A DNA stretch of 64,000 nucleotides from Rhododendron vialii (Eukaryota > Streptophyta > Magnoliopsida > Ericales > Ericaceae). The translations under genes and the position numbers were made by a program. The notes under the pieces are model-generated. The model saw only the letters and a program-made list of their open reading frames with translations, did not search any database and was not told where the DNA came from. Positions 47,666 through 56,920 of the stretch are shown piece after piece; the first letter of the stretch is position 1; each line of letters opens with the position of its first letter. Where the stretch lies: contig NC_080567.1 of NCBI RefSeq assembly GCF_030253575.1, positions 31,818,501 through 31,882,500 on the forward strand, written 5' to 3'.

Positions 47666-50014
47666 CTAGCCATGGAATTTTCTAAGCTTTTGGGCATTCC
47701 ATGGATTAGCGATTGGCGTGCCATCCATCTCAGCAAGCTTGTAGACTCCATGCCCGATCTTCTCAACCACTCGGTAAGGTCCTTCATAGGGGTCTTTTAG
47801 CTTGGTCAACTTTGTCGCTTCGGTAACCATCCGAAGGACTAAGTCCCCGACGTTGAATGGTCGAGCACGAACATTGCGGTCATAGCCCCTTGCAACTTCT
47901 TGCTGGTACGCGGCGTGCCGAAAGTTAGCATTGTCACGTAGTTCTTCGGCAAAATCTAACTCGGAACCCATTAGAGCACTGTTGTCGACGGGGTTAAAAT
48001 TCTCCGTCCGAACTGTAGGGATCATAGTAGATAAAGGGAGGACAGCCTCCATACCGTAGGCCATAGCGAACGGAGTACGGCCGGTGGACCGCCGAGGCGT
48101 TGTTCGATAGGCCCACAGGACATGTGGAAGCTCTTCCACCCATTTGCCAAGCTTCCGATCCAGAAGGCGCTTCAGCCCCCGAGTGATGGTCTTGTTCGAT
48201 GCTTCGGCTTGTCCATTACCTTGAGGATATGCCACCGAGGAATTTTGGATGGTGATATGGCGCTTCGCATAAAAAGCTTTGAGAGCGGAGGCGACAAATT
48301 GGGAACCATTATCAGATAGTATGGCGTACGGCACGCCGAACCTGGAGATAATGTGCTTCCAAATAAAGCGTTCCACATCCCCGGCGGTGGTCTTGATCAA
48401 GGGGGAAGCTTCTACCCACTTGGTGAACAAATCTGTGGCAGTGAGCATGTACTCAAATCCTCCAGGCGCCTTCGGCATCTTGCCAACTATGTCAAAAGCC
48501 CAAACCGCGAACGGCCATGGACTGGTGATCATTTTAAGGGGGAACGCAGGCTGGTGGATGAGAGATGCATGCTTTTGACACCGAACACAGAGCTTCACGT
48601 AGTCTTCGGATTGCTTGACCATCTTCGGCCACCAATAGCCTTGTGTTAGCGCACGCTGTGCAAGGGACCGTCCTCCTGAGTGATCCCCACAGCTACCCGA
48701 ATGAAGTTCCTCCAGAACGGCTGGCACGAGGTCGTCGTGGACGACACGCAGATCGGGGCCAGTAAAAGTCCGTCGGTAGAGATTGTCATTTGGTCCCAAG
48801 AAAAAATTGGCGGCTCGGCAACGGATTTTGTACGCCTCGCGCTTGTTCGTCGGTAGCACTTGATTCTTCAGATAAGCAACCACAGAATCCAGCTGGCTTG
48901 GACCGAGGGTGATGGCCATAACCTGTTCAGACGGCTTTTCAAAGCTCGGTTTGGGGACCTCGTCAAAGGTGATGGTGCGACTACCCGAGGTCTTGTAGAC
49001 TGAAGCAAGACCTGCAAGGGCGTCAGCGTGGGCGTTATGCTCCCGAGCGATCCACTCCACTTCTACGCGTCCAAATTTTCCGAACAAAGATAAGACGTGG
49101 CTTACGTAAGCATTCATACGTCGATCTTTGGCTTGATAATCGTCGTTTAAATGCCCCACAATGAGCTGAGAATCACAAAAGACATGAACCGAATCTGCAT
49201 CCAGCCGAAGAGCAAGTTGGAGGCCCGCAATTAGAGCTTCATATTCCGCCTCGTTGTTCGTCGCCGTGTACCCAATTGAAACCACGCTTTCATGAACAGT
49301 CCCGCTGGGTGAGACAAGGACGATGCCGGCACCAGCTCCATGAACATTAGAAGCTCCATCGACGGTCAGTCGCCAAGCGTCGCCGGAGAAGAGCTTCCAT
49401 TGTCGTTTGGGTTTCTTACGCCCGAGGGAATACCGAGCACGGAGTGGTTCGGCATGACAGCCGGACGGTCCTTCCAAAACTTCTTCTTCTTGAATCCGAG
49501 CGTCTTCAGCAGCAATCGCCAGGGTATTGGCCTCGTCTTGTAAGCCGGGAGTGAGTTCGGCAAAGAAGTCGGCCAGGACCTGCCCTTTGATAGCTGTCCG
49601 GGGCTCGAATTGGATGTCGAAGTTGGCCAAGTCTTGAGAGAACTTCAGGATTCGGCTCGACGTGTCCGTTTTCCGAAGAACAGCTTTGAGAGGAAACTCA
49701 GTGAGGACCACAATCCTATGGGATTGAAAGTAGGGCAAGAGGCTCGTTTTAGCAGAAACGAGAGCCAATGCCAACTTTTCCATAGGCAGATACCTCGTCT
49801 GAGAATCCGTCATCGTTTTACTGGAGTAGAAGATCGGTTGATGGTCCATCCCCTTTCTCCGAACAAGAACCGCGCTCGTTGCATGGTCAGAAACGGCAAG
49901 GTAAAGATAGAGATCTTCATCGGGCAGGGGCTTGACGAGCAAAGGAGCATGAGATAGGTATTGCTTTAAAGATTGCAGAGCCTGCTCGCACTCCTCTGTC
50001 CATACAAATCTGCG
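47666..50014 (-). pseudogene. Pol 3' part: RNase H, archaeal-type RNase H, integrase
   Basis: This is the same reading frame as the upstream gag-RT ORF, separated only by the TGA at 50015-50017. The longest ATG-initiated ORF starts at 49942 (758 residues), but family comparison says the domain begins before that. It contains the RT-linked RNase H, then a second RNase H of archaeal type (acidic residues about D195, E233, D257 and D307, with NNEAEYEAL and CDSQL motifs). Integrase follows with an HHCC zinc site (H414, H421, C452, C455) and a DD35E core (D484, D544, E580), ending in a C-terminal domain with DPYEGPYRV. Dual RNase H identifies the Tat lineage. No other break is seen, so only the one stop separates it from an intact pol. 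Confidence 0.9.
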
Positions 50015-53000
50015 TCAGCTTGTTGTGATTGCTCGGAAGAACGGGCGGCAGAGATCGCTCGAACGTCGAATGAAACGGTTCAAGGCAGCAACCATCCCCG
50101 TGAGCCGCTGTACCTCTTTAATTGTCGTTGGAGCTCGTAGCCGCTGCACAGCCAAAATCTGGGTAGGATCAGCTTCGATTCCTCGGCGACTCACCATGTA
50201 TCCTAGGAATTTCCCCGAGCTAACGCCGAACGCACACTTCTCGGCATTGAGACGTAGCTTCCTATGTTTTAGAACAGCAAAGACCTCTCCCAGATCTCGA
50301 AGGTGGTCCCGAGCGAATATGCTTCTGCAAACCAAATCGTCAATATAAGCTTCTACTTTTACGCCGAGCATGCCAGGAAACATCTTTGTGATCGAACGTT
50401 GGAACGTGGCGCCTGCATTCTTCAAGCCGAACGGGACAACCTTGTAACAGAAGGTTCCCCGAGGCGAGATGAAAGCCGTTTTTTCCTGATCTTCCGGATC
50501 CAAAGCTATTTGATGGTAGCCCCGATACGCGTCCATGAAGCTTAAGCGCTCGCATCCTGCCGTTGCATCTACCATCTGCTCAATCCAAGGAAGTGGAAAT
50601 CGATCCATAGGGCAGGCGTCATTGAGGTTCGTGTAATCGACACAAACCCTTAGCTTCCCATTTTTCTTCGGGACTACCACTGGGTTGGCAAGCCAGGTGG
50701 GGTATAGCACTTCCCGAATGACGCCAGCTTCCAACAGTTGATTCACCTCTGTTATCACAGCTTCGGTATGCGCGGCCGACGAGCGTCGGACTTTTTGCAC
50801 AACCGGTCGCCTATTCGGATCCACATTCAATGAGTGCATAGCAAACGAAGGGTCCACGCCCGGCATGTCTTGTGGTGTCCAAGCAAAGACCTCTATGTTC
50901 CTCATCAGGAATTGATACATCTCCTCACGTTCGTCCATGCTCAATGAACTCCCGATCAAAAAATATCTTCCTTCTTCCCCAGGAATGGAAAAACGTATCA
51001 TTTCCTCGGCTGACCGTTGTTCGGCGAGTACACCAACATCCTCAATCACTGGGGTAGGAGCGGCAGCCACGCATTGTACCTCCCTGCAGCTCTGTTTGTT
51101 CGTTACAGTGCTGATGTAGCATTTCTTGGATTGGATTTGATCGCCTCGCAGGCTCTCCTGTCGTCCGTTCCATCCGACGAATTTTACCACCTGGTGATAT
51201 GTTGAAGCAACCGCTTGCATCTCGTGTAGCCAGGTTCGGCCAAGAATGACGTTGTACGGACTTGGCGAAGCGACCACGACAAATTCGATCTCCAGGATGC
51301 GTGATCCAGCTCGCACAGGGAGGGTAATCAGGCCGAGTGGCCATACCGGGGCTCCCGTAAAACTAACAAGGAGGGCTGACGCTGTCCGAAGTTGAGCGGG
51401 AGATAATCCGAGGCTCTGATAAGTGGAGAAAAACATGACATCGGCCGAGCTTCCCTGATCTATCAATACCCGTTGTACGGTTGATTTTCCAATGGCAATA
51501 GTGACGACGAGGGCATCTGCATGTGGAAGTTGCACTCCTTTTAAGTCGTCGGAAGAAAAAGTTATGGTACCGCCGAAGCTCGGATCTTCCCACTTTCGCT
51601 TTCCCGAGGCTCCCACATTGCAGACTGACGCAGAGGCGACAGCCCTGTCAATTTCCGAACGAAGTTCGGCCGCCCTTCCTTCGGATACCAGCCCTTGTAT
51701 CATGCTTACGAGATTGCCAACAAGAGGGGGAGGTGGAGGAAGTGGGTTTTGCCGAACGTCGATCCACTGATTGAGGTGACCGGCAGCTGCTAGCTCTTCT
51801 AGATACCTTTTGAAAGGTGGGCATTGCGTGGTGTAATGGCCACGTTCCTTGTGATACGTGCACATCCCCGGGCCGCTTCCGACGGTGCCTAAGAGTACCG
51901 TTGGCCAAACAAAGAACGGCAATTTGCCAATGATGTTAAGAAGTTTATAAATAGGTTCAGTGAATACCGTACGTTCGGCGACGTATTCGTCCGGTCGGGG
52001 TTCTCTTTTCGTTTGTGTCCAGGGTTGTGGCTGAGGGTGCTGAGAGGGTCGGCCCTTGTTGTTCGACTTGTTCGATGCCTGGCCCGAGCTACCCTGGCTT
52101 CCTTGCCCTTGGCGCACGTTCGATACCTGCTTCTTCGGCCCTATCGTCTTGGCAGGTTCAGCCTTTGACGTATGCCGCTCGGCCATCGCTTCTTCGTGAA
52201 CGCAATCTTTCTCGATTATTGTCATGAGCTCCCCCATCGTCTTAGGTGGATTTCGTGAGAGGTCACGAAACATTGCCGAGGTTGGGTCCAATCCATTCAT
52301 GAAAGACTCGGCTGCCACCCCTTGATCACAGTCGGGAATAAGGTTATAGACTTCCCAGTAACGCTCGGTATAGAGTCGCAGTGTTTCTCCCGCCGTTCTT
52401 CGCATGTTCACCAGCATTGATAACGTCTTCGGTTGAATGTTGCTGGTGACGAAGCGTTTGCTAAACTCCAATTCCAGCTCGTTAAAGCAAGAAATGGATT
52501 TGGGCTTCAACTGATTGTACCATAACATGATCGATTCACTGAGAGTGAGCGGGAAGATTTTACACATAAGAGCGTCAGAAAAGTTATGGAGACTCATGGT
52601 TTGCCTGAAGCGACAAACGAACGCGACTGCGTCCTCTTTTGCCTCATAGCGCTTCAGCTTCGGCATGACGAATCTGTCAGGCGGCCGCTCTTGTTGAATA
52701 GCATCCACGAAGGGGGAAGCCTTTGCCTTCCCGAGCTTCGAATTGTCTTCGGCCTGCCCTTCGGCTGTGATCTGTGGGGCGATCGGGGGAAGAACATCAG
52801 TGTGCCGCTCCGGAGTCTTCCTCTTTTCCCGCCGATGGCACCGACGGTGCTCCTCTTTTTCCCTCGGTCGTGGAGCAGCTAGCATTAAGGGCGCCTGTGC
52901 CTCCCTCAAGCTTGTCAATGGGGCGTGCCGAGGTTGAAGAGCCGGGTCGACGGGTTGGTACACGGTTGGCAAGCCCGTGAATTGATCGTAGAGGACAATC

Positions 53001-53689
53001 GTATTATCGTGCTCCGAACGGTTTCCTCTGCTTTCTGTTCGGTGTCGACTGCCGGAGTTGGCTGAGTGTCGCCCATCGTGACGTTCGGAATCATGTCGCG
53101 ATTGAAATGAATATTCCCGGTTGCTACTGGTATGGGGTCGCCGAGGTGGATCATTTAAATCCACGGGCCTCTTCCCACTTTTCTGATTCATCCGACGTTC
53201 GGATCGGTGTTGTGTTCGGACAGATTCGCCTCCCCTGTTGGTTCCCGCCGTGGAGCCCGTTGCCGAGGATCTAGTACTCTCGGCTCGAATGATGCTTGTC
53301 AGCCGAGGTCGTGAAACCCCCTGATCGAGGCGCTCAAAGACAGTTCGTCGTTCGGTAACAGTGAGTTCGGCCGTTTGGGGTGGGCGAGACGGTCGACGTC
53401 GTTTGTGGGATCTATTCGGTCGACTGGGCTCGGCATGATGTTCGTTTGCAGGGGTTGCGGTCAACCCCCCGTCCCGCTCCTCTAGCCGTTGTTGCAGCAT
53501 AGTAATAACCGCTGCCTGACGTTTTTGTTCGGCCAGGGCGATATCCAACTCGGTCGGTGGAAAAGAAAGTTGGCGGGCTACATGTGGAACTGCCCTAGCC
53601 GTTTGACGGGGCTCAAGGTTGATAGATCCGTAGCCTTCCAACCCAAGGGTAAAGTTCTCTGGGCCCGGAGGTGGGAGATGTTGAGCCAT
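50015..53689 (-). CDS. Gag-protease-reverse transcriptase of the Tat element
   Basis: A 1224-residue ORF starts about 110 nt after the PBS. The order is: an N-terminal basic, low-complexity region; a short coil near residues 45-72; the retrotransposon Gag domain (about 340-480); a zinc knuckle C610-x2-H613-x4-H618-x4-C623; an aspartic protease (about 725-840, catalytic D744 in DQGSSAD); and RT (about 960-1160) with the YIDD active site at 1115-1118. Gag packages RNA, protease cleaves the polyprotein and RT copies the genome. The ORF ends at an in-frame TGA (50015-50017) just after RT, in the linker to RNase H, and the same frame continues directly into the next feature. I read the stop as a lesion, though readthrough cannot be excluded. 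Confidence 0.93.
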   Translation of the reverse strand: MAQHLPPPGPENFTLGLEGYGSINLEPRQTARAVPHVARQLSFPPTELDIALAEQKRQAAVITMLQQRLEERDGGLTATPANEHHAEPSRPNRSHKRRRPSRPPQTAELTVTERRTVFERLDQGVSRPRLTSIIRAESTRSSATGSTAGTNRGGESVRTQHRSERRMNQKSGKRPVDLNDPPRRPHTSSNREYSFQSRHDSERHDGRHSANSGSRHRTESRGNRSEHDNTIVLYDQFTGLPTVYQPVDPALQPRHAPLTSLREAQAPLMLAAPRPREKEEHRRCHRREKRKTPERHTDVLPPIAPQITAEGQAEDNSKLGKAKASPFVDAIQQERPPDRFVMPKLKRYEAKEDAVAFVCRFRQTMSLHNFSDALMCKIFPLTLSESIMLWYNQLKPKSISCFNELELEFSKRFVTSNIQPKTLSMLVNMRRTAGETLRLYTERYWEVYNLIPDCDQGVAAESFMNGLDPTSAMFRDLSRNPPKTMGELMTIIEKDCVHEEAMAERHTSKAEPAKTIGPKKQVSNVRQGQGSQGSSGQASNKSNNKGRPSQHPQPQPWTQTKREPRPDEYVAERTVFTEPIYKLLNIIGKLPFFVWPTVLLGTVGSGPGMCTYHKERGHYTTQCPPFKRYLEELAAAGHLNQWIDVRQNPLPPPPPLVGNLVSMIQGLVSEGRAAELRSEIDRAVASASVCNVGASGKRKWEDPSFGGTITFSSDDLKGVQLPHADALVVTIAIGKSTVQRVLIDQGSSADVMFFSTYQSLGLSPAQLRTASALLVSFTGAPVWPLGLITLPVRAGSRILEIEFVVVASPSPYNVILGRTWLHEMQAVASTYHQVVKFVGWNGRQESLRGDQIQSKKCYISTVTNKQSCREVQCVAAAPTPVIEDVGVLAEQRSAEEMIRFSIPGEEGRYFLIGSSLSMDEREEMYQFLMRNIEVFAWTPQDMPGVDPSFAMHSLNVDPNRRPVVQKVRRSSAAHTEAVITEVNQLLEAGVIREVLYPTWLANPVVVPKKNGKLRVCVDYTNLNDACPMDRFPLPWIEQMVDATAGCERLSFMDAYRGYHQIALDPEDQEKTAFISPRGTFCYKVVPFGLKNAGATFQRSITKMFPGMLGVKVEAYIDDLVCRSIFARDHLRDLGEVFAVLKHRKLRLNAEKCAFGVSSGKFLGYMVSRRGIEADPTQILAVQRLRAPTTIKEVQRLTGMVAALNRFIRRSSDLCRPFFRAITTS

Positions 53690-53799
53690 TTGTTCCGTGC
53701 AAATATGAAGAACAAACAGGATCTGAGATGAACAAAGGCCCTCAACGGATTATGAACGCGAAGAACACAAAGAACACCCCGAAAGTTGTTTTCTGCCGA

Positions 53800-53817
53800 T
53801 CCCCAGCAGAGTCGCCA
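53800..53817 (-). other. Primer-binding site of the Tat element
   Basis: Two bases after the 5' LTR the minus strand reads TGGCGACTCTGCTGGGGA, starting with the TGG expected to pair with a tRNA CCA end. I associate this form with Tat/Ogre elements, usually assigned to a tRNA-Arg. The tRNA identity was not checked. Confidence 0.65.
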
Positions 53818-53819
53818 AT

Positions 53820-54580
53820 TGTGGGGGCGTGATTCCTTCGTGCTCCTTCTGGTGTGGCCGGTCTTGATGTACCTGCAAAACCGGAGGGGGTTGTTCCTCC
53901 GGTTTGAAACTCCGATGATCAAGTCAGTAGATGGGAAGAAAAAGTTTAGTAAGAACAATATGTAGGAGAGAGAAGTGTTCTTTTTTACTAGATTTTTTTA
54001 TATCTTTCTCAGTGGTCATGCTTCTCTATTTATAGGCAAAGAGGTGAAGTGTTGAGCAAGTTGGCCACACTTTCCACGTGTCACGTTCTGCTCGGTTGGC
54101 GCCTTTCTAGCAGGGCCAGTTAATGAACACCACTTCCCTAGTCTTTCAGAGCCACATGGGCTGATGTCAGGAGGGTCACATCGTTCAGAGATGTCACTTC
54201 GAATGTAAGAAAGGACAGCCTAAATATCAGTAGATATTTATGGAAGGTTCCACAATCGTCTAGGTTCGGCGGGACCCACGTCCAGCATACGAATTATCCG
54301 AGTGTATGATATCCCGGCCGAGGCACACCCTGGCCGAACAAACGGAAGTTCGTATCCGTGCGCTTGATAAAGCCCCGAGCGAACTTATGTGTCGTACGTT
54401 CGGATGTTGCTTATAATTGTTCGGTGAAGTACTCGTGGTTCTGTCTATCTTTCGGCCCAGCCGACGTCCAGACTTATTTGAAGGCGAACCGTGATAGCTT
54501 GGATGATGGGTCAAACAACGTGTGAACCCTCATCGCCCCTTTTTGACCTGGTGAACCTTCGGATATTTCGGCCCCCTACA
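53820..54580 (-). repeat. 5' LTR of the Tat element (sense strand minus)
   Basis: It is 761 bp, and in + coordinates it begins TGTGGGGGCG and ends CCCCCTACA. It matches the other LTR except at 54052, 54083 and 54303. A minus-strand TATA box (TATAAATA) lies at 54027-54034, placing transcript start near 54000. That makes U3 about 580 bp and R plus U5 about 180 bp. Confidence 0.95.
54027..54034 (-). promoter_or_regulatory. LTR TATA box driving the retroelement transcript
   Basis: The minus strand reads CTATAAATAG here. It sits inside the LTR with about 200 bp of LTR downstream, consistent with the U3/R boundary. Confidence 0.6.
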
Positions 54581-54585
54581 ATTAG
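54581..54585. repeat. Target site duplication ATTAG, right copy
   Basis: ATTAG directly follows the right LTR and matches 42768-42772. Confidence 0.9.
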
Positions 54586-54865
54586 TAATCCAATTTCAAA
54601 AGCTAATATGATTATCAAACGGGCCCGCAGGTAATAGTAGTCCAAAATTGATATCGATACCGATGAGTACCGTCGGTTCATTTTCCCTACTCTATCGGTC
54701 ACCGACCAATAGCAGTTCTCACATTGTGTGCTTTTCCTTCAACTTCGGGTACTATGGTTGATGGGACAACTCACCGACCATTTCAATGAGTGGGGTACTA
54801 CTTGGTATTTTTGTCAGGATCATCCACGGGATTCATTACAGCCCCGTGATTCCGTGAACAATGCG

Positions 54866-55103
54866 TTCCCGTTCCAGTTTACCTTTTTTTGTTGGTAAAA
54901 GTTTTTTTTTTAATTTCTAAACTCAAATATAATTAAAATAAAAAATAATTTTTTAATTTTTTTTACACCGTATAAAAGATTTCAATGAGATCTATCAAAA
55001 AAAATCCATACTTGTAGAAAAATTATTTACATAAACACTTATTTTTAAGCTTGAAATTACATTTTGTTTTTAAAAATACTTTTTCACAATTCGAAACAAC
55101 CCT
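54866..55103. mobile_element. Tourist-like MITE, inverted and degenerate
   Basis: It shares CCCGTTCCAG at the left and the family core in reverse orientation (TTCAATGAGATCTATC). The right end is decayed. Confidence 0.5.
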
Positions 55104-55884
55104 TGCATTTGGTGTGGTGGGAAGGAAAAACTATTTGATAGTTCTTGTGGTACCGTCACGTGGCATTCTAAAATTTTTATCCACCACATATATTTGTGGG
55201 ACACGGCAATATGTATATGAATCCTGTGAAAATGTGTGTTGAATAAGAATATTAAGGCATCACGTGACAATTTTGATCAAGATGACTGAATAATTACTCG
55301 GCGGGGAGAGGGGGCTTGGCATTCCTCCAAGACTATTGATGAAAGTGTGGATCTCATGTCCTAAGGGGGTGTTTCCAACAGTGAACATATAAGTTGCGAG
55401 AAAAAATTTGTAGTAATCAACTTGTTAAGTGTTTTTAATAGTGAATAAGTTTTAGATGGATTTATGAATAGAATTACTGTAACAAAAAAAAATATTAACA
55501 AATTGTTAGTTATCGTAAATGAGATGACAAAATGTCAAAAACCTATTGATTTGTATGAACGATATGCTAAAAATACCTACATTCTTTTTCATAAATTGCT
55601 ACGGAAACATGGCCTCGGTACTAATTTTTCCATGAGTTGATAAATTTGAATAAAATAGTAACCGACAGTGACCTATGAGAGAGAGACGAGGGGGGGGGGG
55701 GGGAGGGGAACAGTACCCCCACGGTCTCGGTCTATAACGCGTGGAGACAGGCGACTTTAGAAAAACAAAAATACTAACATCTAGGCCACTTTTTCACCTG
55801 GAAATTGTAAATAATTGCTTACGAAATTAAGACTGCGCTACCAAGCCAGTAACACCCATCATGCCTTGCATAGTTGCATCATCC

Positions 55885-56225
55885 GATCGAGATGGGCAGG
55901 CTGGATGCGTAACAGGCTTTGGGCAATTATATCAACTCTGAGCCGCGGAAATTTGGGCACTCCGAGATGGTCTCACAATCTCCTTCTCCAAAATAATATT
56001 ACCCATGTTGCGATCGAATCAGATGCCAACAATGCGATCAATCTCATTTACGACTCCAAAAAAGACTATCATCTAGTCACGTCCGAGCTTATTGGTAATA
56101 ATTCGTCTTTGTAAGTACTACCTGCACCAGTTGGGGGTCACTGTTGCTAAGCCACATCATGAGAGAGAGAATAACAAGTGTGCTGACTTATAAGTTACCA
56201 AAAAAAAAAAGTGTGCTGACTTAAG
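55885..56225 (+). pseudogene. RNase H-type (RVT_3) pseudogene of a LINE
   Basis: Pieces in different frames read AAEIWALRDGLTIS (about 55939-55980), ITHVAIESDANNAINLIYD (about 56000-56055) and ENNKCADL (about 56198-56222). These are the ordered motifs of the plant LINE-associated RNase H domain. Frameshifts and a stop disable it. Confidence 0.65.
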
Positions 56226-56469
56226 TCCCGTTCCGAAACTCAATATAAGTCCTTATTTTTTAAGAAGGCAATTTCAAGCTCAAAAATAATGTATTTACCT
56301 AAATAATTTTTCTACCAATATGGATCTAGTTTGATAGATCTCATCGAGATCTTTTATACGGTGCAAAAAAAATTTAAAAATTATTTTCCATTTACATTAT
56401 TTTTAAATTTGAAAATGTGAAATAAGTACTTACGGAGTATTTTTTAAGAAGGTGTCCTGGAACGGGGCC
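56224..56469. mobile_element. Tourist-like MITE (246 bp) with TTA duplication
   Basis: Ends AGTCCCGTTCC and GGAACGGGGCC are flanked by TTA on both sides, as in PIF/Harbinger-type MITEs. Internal words such as GATAGATCTCATCGAGATC recur in the family copies listed separately. Confidence 0.7.
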
Positions 56470-56640
56470 TTATTAGCCGGAAATGCCCATGACTAACAAG
56501 AGCCCAGTTGATAACTCCCGGTTCATCTTTGTGGGAGACCAGGGTTTGAGCCCCGCTATGGACGGTTTGTAGGTTCAGAGTTATGAATAGCCTCTGAATA
56601 CCCCGTGAACTAACTTCATAACTTCTCACACTAACTCCTG
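56470..56640 (+). mobile_element. Possible tRNA-derived SINE
   Basis: GCCCAGTTGATAA (box A-like) and GGTTTGAGCCCC (box B-like) lie about 40 bp apart on the plus strand. It directly follows the MITE at 56224-56469. Confidence 0.35.
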
Positions 56641-56847
56641 CTGATGTATTTAATGTTGAAGGAAAAAAAAAAAAACAATAGCGTTTCTACGTTTATCCTA
56701 ACTTCATGCCGGTCTTCTTTATTAATATGCGCAACTGTTAGCGTCCTCTAGGGGTGTTTCTTATCCCCGGTACGTACTTTTCAAATTTTATGCAATGCAC
56801 CAGTTGAACCGAAAAAAAAAAAAAAATGTTACCCGTGCCTCCACATC

Positions 56848-56920
56848 TATATAAAGGGGGTCATGGACTCTTATTTCTCCTCACTCCACAAACTCTCTCT
56901 CTCTCTCTCTCTCCCCAAAA
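56848..56920 (+). promoter_or_regulatory. TATA box and CT-rich leader of gene 3
   Basis: TATATAAA at 56848-56855 is followed by a short leader with a (CT)n tract at about 56893-56912 directly before the ATG. The tract is conserved in position with genes 1 and 2. Confidence 0.65.

Larger units (their letters stand above)
42773..54580 (-). mobile_element. Ty3/gypsy LTR retrotransposon, Tat lineage, nearly intact
   Basis: The element is 11,808 bp with two 761-bp LTRs (TG...CA) that differ at only three sites, and a 5-bp target duplication ATTAG at 42768-42772 and 54581-54585. The sense strand is minus. From right to left it holds the 5' LTR, PBS, gag-protease-RT, RNase H, a second (archaeal-type) RNase H, integrase, a non-coding and tandem-repeat stretch, an antisense spliced gene, a PPT-like tract and the 3' LTR. 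The domain order PR-RT-RH-aRH-INT, with a long 3' region carrying an extra ORF, is the hallmark of the plant Tat lineage. An in-frame TGA interrupts pol. LTR similarity says it inserted recently. Confidence 0.95.
42397..54629. mobile_element. Small TIR element split by the Tat insertion
   Basis: GCCCTGTTTGATAAC near 42397 and its inverse (GATTATCAAACGGGC, near 54610) flank about 375 bp on the left and 45 bp on the right once the Tat element and its TSD are removed. This is the look of a hAT-like or other TIR MITE of about 420 bp. The left interior has repeated GAGATTAGATGATG-like words. Class and TSD are uncertain. Confidence 0.45.
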
